From an uncultured Desulfobulbaceae bacterium (lineage in GTDB: Bacteria; Desulfobacterota; Desulfobulbia; Desulfobulbales; Desulfobulbaceae), in the NCBI GenBank assembly GCA_945787305.1, contig CALZIH010000046.1, positions 1-12,583 on the forward strand: a DNA stretch of 12,583 nt, given 5' to 3'. A model generated the notes under the pieces. It ran no database searches and was not told where the DNA came from. It saw only the letters and a program-made list of their open reading frames with translations. Positions 6,752 through 12,583 of this stretch are shown here, one piece after another. The translations under genes and the position numbers were made by a program. Numbering within the stretch: the stretch's first letter is position 1; each line of letters begins with the position of its first letter.

Positions 6752-7264
6752 ATGACCAAGCTTCTGTTCAGCCGTCATATGCACTGCAAAATGGTTCTTT
6801 TCACAATGGTATTCCCCCTCCTCTTGTCCGGCTTACCTGCCAGGGCAGAAGGTATAAACCGCTGGTTAAACCAAACCGTCTATGTTCCTTTATATTCGAA
6901 CATTTATGCCGATGAGCGCTACAGGAACCGACCGTTTAATCTCACCGCCACCCTGTCAATACGTAATACCGACCCCGCAAACGGTTTAACCCTGAAAAGA
7001 GTCGACTATTATGACTCCCATGGCAAGCTGCTCAAAAACTACCTGGAAAAGCCTATAACCATTGGCCCCCTGGCCTCGACACGCTACATTGTGCAGGAGT
7101 CTGAAAGCCAGGGGGGATCCGGAGCTAAATTTATTGTAGGCTGGTCTGCTCAGCAGCCAGTTTCAGAACCGATCATTGAGTCGATCATGATCGGCACCAA
7201 ATTACAACAGGGTATCTCATTTCTTTCCCGGGGCAAGGTTATCAAGGGTGAGTCAGTCCCCTGA
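6752..7264 (+). CDS. Exported DUF3124 family protein
   Basis: A 170-residue protein starting MTKLLFSRHMHCK, with a hydrophobic signal segment (about 14-28) and a probable signal peptidase I site after ARA (residue 32). The mature part matches the DUF3124 pattern: QTVYVPLYSNIY (41-52), LTATLSIRNTDP (64-75), VDYYDSHGKLLKNYL (84-98), PLASTRYIVQE (106-116) and GGSGAKFIVGW (121-131). Function of the family is unknown; the conserved strand-rich core suggests a small beta domain in the periplasm. It lies between the SYLF gene and the solute-binding protein gene with gaps of 377 and 120 nt, so it may be its own transcript or be read with the genes to the right. No terminator was found between it and 7385. 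Confidence 0.85.
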   Translation: MTKLLFSRHMHCKMVLFTMVFPLLLSGLPARAEGINRWLNQTVYVPLYSNIYADERYRNRPFNLTATLSIRNTDPANGLTLKRVDYYDSHGKLLKNYLEKPITIGPLASTRYIVQESESQGGSGAKFIVGWSAQQPVSEPIIESIMIGTKLQQGISFLSRGKVIKGESVP

Positions 7265-7384
7265 CCTGGCGGTTGGTAAACCATCAACCATCAAGGCTAG
7301 AGCTTCGGATGGCCAAACAAATTGTAGCTGTTTGCATCCACAGTAAAAACCCATCCTAAAACTGTACACAAAGGTAAACATCTC

Positions 7385-8188
7385 ATGGTAAAAATACACT
7401 GGATCATTTGTTCTGCTTTCCTTCTATTCTGTAGTGGTTGTGCTGTCTCCAACACCACCATGGAAACCGCCAATCAGACAAACAACCAGAAACTTCTCCG
7501 GGTCGGCATTACCACAAATGCCCCGCCTATGGCCTTTAGGGAAAACGGAAAGGTCTCCGGCCTTGAAGCGCAATTTGCCAAAGAACTTGCAGAACAGAAC
7601 AAGCTAACGCTTCGTTTTGTGGAGCTGGAATGGAAAGAACAGATCCCGGCCCTGTTGTCCGGAAAAATAGATATTATCATGTCGGCCATGACCATAACAA
7701 AGCCGCGTAACTATCAGATTGCATTTGCCAACCCCTATATGGTGACCGGACAGGTTTCCCTGGTCAGGCTTTCCGAATACAACCGGTTCAGCGATGGTTT
7801 TTCTTCCCTCCTCAACCCGCGAGTACGGGTGGGCACGGTTAAGGCGACAACCGGAAATCTCCTTGTAGTCAAGAATAAAGCAAAAGGTGATATTCTCGAA
7901 TATTCCAATGCTGAGGATGGCGTTCAGGCACTGCTCCGCAATAAAATTGACGCCTTTGTCTACGACCTGCCCATGAACTTTTACTTCGGTGCCAAGTACG
8001 CAGACCGTTCTCTCACCCCTGTGACCGTCCCGATCAGCCGTGAACATCTTGCCTGGGGAATTCGTAAGGAGGACACGAAACTTCTCCAGCAGGCAAACAG
8101 CTATCTTCAAGGTATACAAAGCAGCGGCAAACTGAAAGAAATGATAGTCCGCTGGATTCCGTTCTACGAAAAGCTGTATAACAAATAA
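7385..8188 (+). CDS. Probable lipoprotein, family 3 solute-binding protein (amino-acid type)
   Basis: A 267-residue protein with a lipoprotein-like N terminus: a hydrophobic segment ending F-C-S-G-C, so Cys19 is the probable lipidated residue (the -3 position is Cys, not the usual Leu). Residues about 37-262 form a periplasmic binding protein of the SBP_bac_3 type: LLRVGITTNAPPMAFRENGKVSGLE is split at 37-61, DIIMSAMTITKPR at 96-108, FANPYM at 114-119, GTVKATTG at 150-157, and DAFVYDLP at 189-196. Arg108 and Asp194 are at the positions that hold the alpha-carboxylate and alpha-amino group of the ligand in amino-acid-binding relatives, so an amino acid ligand is likely. No ABC permease or ATPase gene is nearby. 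It is followed after 13 nt by a CPA2 antiporter and then a sensor-like protein, so a sensing role is possible. Upstream AAAGG serves as a modest ribosome site. Confidence 0.88.
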   Translation: MVKIHWIICSAFLLFCSGCAVSNTTMETANQTNNQKLLRVGITTNAPPMAFRENGKVSGLEAQFAKELAEQNKLTLRFVELEWKEQIPALLSGKIDIIMSAMTITKPRNYQIAFANPYMVTGQVSLVRLSEYNRFSDGFSSLLNPRVRVGTVKATTGNLLVVKNKAKGDILEYSNAEDGVQALLRNKIDAFVYDLPMNFYFGAKYADRSLTPVTVPISREHLAWGIRKEDTKLLQQANSYLQGIQSSGKLKEMIVRWIPFYEKLYNK

Positions 8189-8201
8189 ACAACGAGGACG
8201 T

Positions 8202-9815
8202 ATGGAGACTCCACTCTGGCTGGTCGATGCCGGTTGGCTCACCTTTGCCTTTCTCTGCGGCTTTCTTGCCCGACTGGTTAAGCTTCCACCGTTGATTGGG
8301 TTTCTTGTCGCCGGCTTTGCCTTACATGCTCTTGGCCTTCGTCAGGGCGGTGAAGCCCTGCAGGAACTCGCCGATTTGGGTGTCACCCTGCTGCTCTTTA
8401 CCATCGGCCTCAAGCTTGATCTCAAAAGCCTTGTTCGAAAAGAGATTTGGCTCACTACAACCGTGCACATGGTGGCAAGTACCCTTGTCTTCTCGACGTT
8501 TATCTATTTATTAACCCTGACGCCCCTCCTTGATTTCATCAATCCGTCAACAAGCCTCTTGATCGGTTTTGCCCTCTCCTTTTCCAGCACGGTGTTTGCC
8601 ATTAAAATTCTCGAGGACCGTGGAGAGCTAGGTTCACTACATGGCATTACCGCAGTCGGCATTCTGGTTATGCAGGATATTGTTGCCGTTGTTTTTTTAA
8701 CCATTTCAGCAGGCAAAGTTCCCTCTCTTTGGGCCTTCGCCCTGCCGTTGCTTTTTTTCCTGCGTCCGCTTTTGTTTAAACTTCTCGATCACGCCGGTCA
8801 CGGCGAACTCTTGACCCTCGGCGGCCTGTTCATGGCGGTAGTCGTCGGCTCAGCGTCTTTTGAATTAGTCGGTCTCAAGCCCGACCTTGGAGCCTTGGCA
8901 GTAGGGATATTGCTCAGCTCACATCCCCGGGTCAAAGAGCTGAGCAACACCCTGCTCGGCTTTAAGAACCTTTTCCTGGTCGCCTTCTTTCTCAGCATTG
9001 GCATCTCAGGGCTCCCCAGCACTAAAATCCTTGTCGTCGGCCTGTTGCTTGGCCTCTTCATCCCTTTCAAAGCCGGCCTGTTTTTCTTTTTGTCCAGCAG
9101 GTTTGATTTCCGAGCTCGCACCGCCCTTTTTACCGCTCTCCTTCTCTCAAATTACAGTGAGTTCGGGTTAATCGTTGCCGCTGTCGGTGTTAAAAACGGC
9201 TGGCTAGATCCCCAGTGGCTTGTCCTTACCGCTGTGGCACTCACCATCTCTTTTGTATTGGGTGCTCCGTTAAACAGTTCGGTCTACTCCCTATATAAAC
9301 GGTATAAAGATATACTCAAAAAATTTGAAACCGATAGAAAACACCCGGCGGATACACCTCTTGCAATTGATGCCGATGTGCTCATCTTTGGTATGGGCCG
9401 GGTTGGATCTGGCGCGTACCATCAAGCCGTTAAAAACTTCCCTGATCGGGTAGCCGGTGTCGACAATAATAAGGACACGGTTGCGCTGCTGGGTAAAAAA
9501 GATATGAAGGTGTACCTTGGAGATGCAGCCGATATCGATTTCTGGGAAAAGATCAACCCCGATCAAATATCTTGTATTTCTTTGTGTATGTCTAATCATG
9601 CAGCGAACTGTACGGCGGTCAAACAACTTCAGCAAGGAGGTTTCACCGGCTATATAGCGGCCACAGCCCGATACGAGGATGAAGCCAGAGAACTTGAGAA
9701 GTTAGGCGTTCATATCGTCTATGACATCTATGCCAATATTGGTGCAGCCTATGGTCAATATATTCGCCGGCAACTCTTAGAGACAGGCGTAAATCTCCAA
9801 ATAAACGTTACCTGA
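8202..9815 (+). CDS. CPA2 family cation:proton antiporter with TrkA-N domain
   Basis: A 537-residue inner-membrane protein. Residues about 5-360 carry around 12 hydrophobic segments of the Na+/H+ exchanger fold, with the CPA2 signatures LPPLIGFLVAG (28-38), FALSFSSTVFAIKILEDRGE (123-142) and MQDIVAVVFL (157-166), where Gln158-Asp159 matches the conserved QD pair. A linker rich in Lys (365-380) leads to a C-terminal TrkA-N/RCK Rossmann domain: DVLIFGMGRVGSG (392-404; G397, G399 and G402 form the dinucleotide loop), with acidic D421 in VAGVDNN. It resembles KefB/KefC and YbaL and should exchange K+ or Na+ for H+ under nucleotide control; which ion cannot be told from sequence. GAGGA before the ATG at 8202 supports the start. 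It lies 13 nt after the solute-binding protein gene and 1 nt before the next gene, so all three are probably co-transcribed. Confidence 0.93.
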   Translation: METPLWLVDAGWLTFAFLCGFLARLVKLPPLIGFLVAGFALHALGLRQGGEALQELADLGVTLLLFTIGLKLDLKSLVRKEIWLTTTVHMVASTLVFSTFIYLLTLTPLLDFINPSTSLLIGFALSFSSTVFAIKILEDRGELGSLHGITAVGILVMQDIVAVVFLTISAGKVPSLWAFALPLLFFLRPLLFKLLDHAGHGELLTLGGLFMAVVVGSASFELVGLKPDLGALAVGILLSSHPRVKELSNTLLGFKNLFLVAFFLSIGISGLPSTKILVVGLLLGLFIPFKAGLFFFLSSRFDFRARTALFTALLLSNYSEFGLIVAAVGVKNGWLDPQWLVLTAVALTISFVLGAPLNSSVYSLYKRYKDILKKFETDRKHPADTPLAIDADVLIFGMGRVGSGAYHQAVKNFPDRVAGVDNNKDTVALLGKKDMKVYLGDAADIDFWEKINPDQISCISLCMSNHAANCTAVKQLQQGGFTGYIAATARYEDEARELEKLGVHIVYDIYANIGAAYGQYIRRQLLETGVNLQINVT

Positions 9816-9816
9816 T

Positions 9817-11400
9817 ATGCACCCCCCTCTATCAGCAGGAAAAAGATACCCATTATTCCGGTCGCTGGCACTGACTCTGGCAGGATTTCTCCTCATCCTG
9901 TTTGGCTTGAACCTGTACCAATATTTCAAGATCAAAACCGATATTGCCTCCTCCCTTATACAAAAACTCAATGACAAGGAACTCGGGCAACTCCGCTCCA
10001 TATTTAACAACTTATCTGAAAAGCTCACTATTGTCAGAGACTGGGGAAACAATGGCGTGCTCAACAGTCATGATATTGTCTCGTTAAATAAAAAGTTTTT
10101 CCCCTTGATCGACCATCAACAGCAGATCAGCGGTATCCTGTTAGCCGACAACTCAGGTCGGGAATACTTTCTCATGCAGGAGGATTCTTCCTGGCTGACC
10201 AGAACAACCACACCCGATTCAGCAGGCAGTACTGCCAGGTACATGAGTTGGCAGGAACCTGATCATGGCCGGGTTATTGATGAAAAAAAGCTTGATTACG
10301 ATCCAACAACCCGTCCATGGTTTCGCAAAACCTCGGATTCTGAGGGGGTATACTGGACGCCATTGTACACTTTTTTTGAAACCAGGGGTAAGGGTGTTAC
10401 CGCTTCCGTGTCCTGGCCTTCACAGGAAAATGACAGTGTTTTTTTTGTATTTGGAATAGACATATCCCTGAGGGAAATTCAGCAGATGATGACGCTGGGT
10501 GGGGCCGAGCAGGTCGGAATGATGTTTCTTGTCAACCAATCCACAAGTGCCATTATCCCTGGTCTTGGGCTTAATAATATGGATATCTCTGCAGACTCCA
10601 GTGCAGTACTTGCTCTGCTGGTCCGGCAATGGCAGGAAAACGACCGTCCAAATCGCGAGACAATACAAATTAACCACCAGGGTCACTCCTGGCATGGTTC
10701 CCTTCAACCTCTGACAGTTGAGGGTAAAACAGAATTCTGGATAGGTGTAACCGCTCCTGAAAAGGAATTATTAGCTCGATTAAATACAACCTTGTTACGG
10801 GTCGACTTCACCGACTTTCTCGTGGCTACAGGTGGAGGGTTGGTGCTGCTCTTTTTTATCTGGAAAAACGGAGGCTTTAGCCGTGATAGGCGGTCAGTTG
10901 AACCGCTTGTCCAGCTACACGAATTGATAAACCAGGGCGAAGGTGCCAAGATAGAATTTAAATCGACCATCCGAACTAATCTGAAAACTGGAAAAAAGGG
11001 CAAGGAGATTGAATTTGCCTGGTTGAAGGCGGTTGTGGCTTTTTTAAACACAGGTGGCGGCACCTTGCTCCTTGGAGTCGAAGACAATGGACATATCTCA
11101 GGGTTGGCGATAGATAATTTTGAGAATTCCGATCGTTGCCTTTTGCACATCAAAAATCTTATCAATCAACATATCGGTGCTGAATTTTCCGGTTTTCTTC
11201 ATGTCAATGTAATGATCAGCGAGGACAAGGATGTGATCATGATAGATGTCCAGCGCGCCGGCCAACCGGTTTTTCTCAAAGTTGGTAAAAACGAAGAGTT
11301 CTACATTAGATCCGGCCCCTCCTCGGTTAAACTCAGCCCCAGCCAGATGATTAGCTTTGTTACCCAGAAAAGGACGCGCAAAAAGGAAACCGGCTCATAA
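9817..11400 (+). CDS. Membrane sensor with Cache-like periplasmic region and cytoplasmic AlbA_2 (Schlafen-type) domain
   Basis: A 527-residue protein. A first membrane helix (about 14-34) is followed by about 295 periplasmic residues resembling a double Cache sensor: the opening helix (about 36-75), ISGILLADNSGREYFL (104-119), and YDPTTRPWFRK (161-171), which matches the Cache ligand-pocket motif; also FVFGIDISL (211-219) and EFWIGVTAPEKELL (306-319). A second helix (about 332-349) leads to a C-terminal domain (about 368-505) with GEGAKIEFKS (374-383), VVAFLNTGGGTLLLGVEDNG (406-425) and EFYIRSGPSSVKLSPSQ (494-510), the hallmarks of the AlbA_2/Schlafen AAA_4 family, known mainly from putative DNA- or RNA-binding proteins. 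No HAMP, kinase, GGDEF or methyl-accepting domain is present. The ATG sits 1 nt after the antiporter stop, suggesting coupled translation. The Cache call rests on motif resemblance; the AlbA_2 call is stronger. What it regulates is unknown. Confidence 0.82.
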   Translation: MHPPLSAGKRYPLFRSLALTLAGFLLILFGLNLYQYFKIKTDIASSLIQKLNDKELGQLRSIFNNLSEKLTIVRDWGNNGVLNSHDIVSLNKKFFPLIDHQQQISGILLADNSGREYFLMQEDSSWLTRTTTPDSAGSTARYMSWQEPDHGRVIDEKKLDYDPTTRPWFRKTSDSEGVYWTPLYTFFETRGKGVTASVSWPSQENDSVFFVFGIDISLREIQQMMTLGGAEQVGMMFLVNQSTSAIIPGLGLNNMDISADSSAVLALLVRQWQENDRPNRETIQINHQGHSWHGSLQPLTVEGKTEFWIGVTAPEKELLARLNTTLLRVDFTDFLVATGGGLVLLFFIWKNGGFSRDRRSVEPLVQLHELINQGEGAKIEFKSTIRTNLKTGKKGKEIEFAWLKAVVAFLNTGGGTLLLGVEDNGHISGLAIDNFENSDRCLLHIKNLINQHIGAEFSGFLHVNVMISEDKDVIMIDVQRAGQPVFLKVGKNEEFYIRSGPSSVKLSPSQMISFVTQKRTRKKETGS

Positions 11401-11573
11401 GAAAGGAGGGGATGACGAATTGATTCAGATGACGCATTGCAAGGGACAGCCGCTTCGATTATGCGTTAACTCTGCCGGATAAAAGGCCGAAAAAGAACCA
11501 TATCAGACTGAAGACTTTTAGGGCTGCTTCTTTTAGTCTTTTGCTAACAGTCTACAGTCTATAAACCTGGGTT
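11401..11573 (+). other. Long 3' leader-like stretch between the Cache-AlbA_2 gene and its terminator
   Basis: The 173 nt between the stop codon and the terminator open with a near-perfect Shine-Dalgarno sequence (AAAGGAGGGG, 11402-11411). It is followed by a tiny frame from TTG at 11420 to TAA at 11480-11482 (20 residues); an inner ATG at 11429 gives 17 residues. A tandem ACAGTCT repeat occurs at about 11547-11560. No recognisable gene was found, so a remnant or a very short peptide gene are both possible. Confidence 0.35.
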
Positions 11574-11600
11574 GCGGGCAAAGCCCGCTTTAGTTTTTTT
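11574..11600 (+). terminator. Intrinsic terminator of the antiporter operon
   Basis: A perfect GCGGGC-AAA-GCCCGC hairpin (11574-11588), extendable outward by little, is followed by TTTAG and seven T residues (11594-11600). It reads in the plus direction and should end transcripts coming from 7385-11400. It lies 20 nt from the end of the converging GGDEF gene, but on that strand A residues, not T, follow the stem, so it is one-directional. Confidence 0.83.
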
Positions 11601-11620
11601 ATGCCCAAGACTTCTATGGA

Positions 11621-12583
11621 TTATCCCATTGCCATACCTGAGCTGACAACCCGATTGCGACCCATTTCTTTCGCCTTATACAAAGCCTGATCAGCAAGCG
11701 CTATGAGCTCAGCCGGTTCAGACCCTTTTTCCGGTACTGAGGTTGCCACCCCCAGGCTAATGGTGACATGATCGCTGACCTTGGAATTCTCATGGGCAAT
11801 GTCCTGTTTTTCGATGTTCAGCCGCATGGTTTCGGCAACCTCAAAGGCGCCGTTGGTTCCTGTTTCCGGGAGTATCACGGCAAACTCTTCCCCTCCGTAA
11901 CGGGCAACCATATCGGTGCCACGATGTATAGAATGTTCCAGGATATCGGCGACCTGTTTCAAACAATCGTCTCCTCCTTGATGGCCGTAGGTATCGTTGA
12001 ACAACTTAAAGAAATCAATATCCATCATGATAAGAGAAATAGAGGTCGAATGACGAATAGACCGTTGCCACTCGTTTTTCAGAACCTCATCAAACCGTCT
12101 GCGATTGGGAATACCTGTCAATCCGTCAAGAGACGAGAGTTTTTGCAAAACCGCATTGGCCTCAGCAAGCTCCTTTTGACTTTTTACCAGAGCGTCAAAG
12201 GCTTCGTCGCGTTGTTTCTGGTTGATATAGGCCTGGGAATGGTAGCGTATCCGGGCAACCAACTCCATTTTATCGGGCAACTTAACAATATAATCGTTGG
12301 CACCAAACTCAAAGGCCTGGCTTTTTATCTCCGGCTCCTCTTTGGTTGAGAGAACAATGATAGGTACTTGTTTAAGGATGGGATTGGCCCGATAAAACTT
12401 GACCATGGTCAGACCGTCAAGTTCCGGCATGACAAGATCTTGAAGGATAATAGTCGGCTGCAACGCAGTCGCCATTTTCACGGCTTCGGTAGGGTTCTGG
12501 CAATAGTGGAAATCAAGATCTTCCTCGACGAGAGATCTACGCACGGCTTCGGCAATCATTGGTTGGTCATCTACCAAAAAGAC
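11621..12583 (-). CDS. Response regulator diguanylate cyclase (REC-GGDEF), 5' end missing
   Basis: The frame stays open to the right edge (V-F-L-V-D-D-Q-P), so only the first few residues are missing. The TTG at 12577 is not a credible start because the beta-1 strand of the receiver domain extends beyond it. Numbering from that TTG, a REC domain spans 1-115: acidic pair D3-D4, phospho-acceptor D47 in LQDLVMPELDG, S77-T78, and K99 in YIVKLPD. A probable coiled linker (118-147) leads to a GGDEF domain (149-313) with LDGLTGIPNRRRF, metal-binding D186 or D188 in MMDIDFF, the active-site GGEEF (228-232) and the inhibitory site RGTD (219-222) five residues before it. It should make c-di-GMP from two GTP when phosphorylated and be subject to product inhibition, like PleD or WspR. 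No kinase gene is in view. It converges on the antiporter operon. Confidence 0.94.
   Translation of the reverse strand, partial: VFLVDDQPMIAEAVRRSLVEEDLDFHYCQNPTEAVKMATALQPTIILQDLVMPELDGLTMVKFYRANPILKQVPIIVLSTKEEPEIKSQAFEFGANDYIVKLPDKMELVARIRYHSQAYINQKQRDEAFDALVKSQKELAEANAVLQKLSSLDGLTGIPNRRRFDEVLKNEWQRSIRHSTSISLIMMDIDFFKLFNDTYGHQGGDDCLKQVADILEHSIHRGTDMVARYGGEEFAVILPETGTNGAFEVAETMRLNIEKQDIAHENSKVSDHVTISLGVATSVPEKGSEPAELIALADQALYKAKEMGRNRVVSSGMAMG

Noticed and set aside
7604..8242. A minus-strand open frame of about 212 codons opposite the solute-binding protein gene
   Set aside because: It is the complement of a well-supported gene, its composition looks like a frame shadow, and it has no recognisable motif.

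Overview
The window looks like chromosomal DNA of a Gram-negative bacterium, most likely a sulfate-reducing or sulfur-cycling member of the Desulfobacterota (Desulfobulbales-like). This placement is an inference from several things: the rplU-rpmA-obgE-proB-proA-nadD gene order, the exported SYLF and DUF3124 proteins, a CPA2 antiporter, and a response-regulator diguanylate cyclase. No rRNA, tRNA, CRISPR array, insertion sequence or phage gene was seen.

Left half (1-5280), all on the minus strand and so read right to left: rplU (ribosomal protein L21) and rpmA (L27) come first and are followed by a convincing intrinsic terminator. Then come obgE (ribosome-assembly GTPase), proB and proA (the first two proline biosynthesis steps), nadD (NAD synthesis), and the first 40 codons of a PHP-domain protein resembling endonuclease Q. 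The PHP start codon lies inside the end of nadD. From obgE on the genes are tightly packed (obgE/proB 2 nt apart or overlapping, proA/nadD 5 nt, nadD/PHP overlapping by 17 nt), except for a 194-nt gap between proB and proA. The terminator after rpmA implies a separate promoter for obgE. The best candidate would place the transcript start at the obgE initiation codon itself.

Middle (5281-7264), plus strand: after a 380-nt divergent intergenic region there is a secreted SYLF-domain (Ysc84-type) protein. A 377-nt stretch with no convincing gene but a clear imperfect hairpin follows, and then a secreted DUF3124 protein. Both proteins have N-terminal signal peptides and probably act in the envelope.

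Right half (7385-11400), plus strand: a compact three-gene unit. It encodes a probable lipoprotein solute-binding protein of the amino-acid-binding type with no ABC permease or ATPase beside it, a CPA2 cation:proton antiporter with a C-terminal TrkA-N nucleotide-binding domain, and a membrane protein with a periplasmic Cache-like sensor region joined to a cytoplasmic Schlafen/AlbA_2-type domain. Gaps are 13 nt and 1 nt, and an intrinsic terminator lies 173 nt after the last stop. This is the most unusual part of the window: it looks like a ligand-sensing and ion-transport unit with an unexpected output domain. The functional link is inferred from gene spacing only.

At the right edge, converging on that unit, is the minus-strand REC-GGDEF response regulator (a c-di-GMP synthase with an intact active site and inhibitory site). 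Its first codons lie outside the window.
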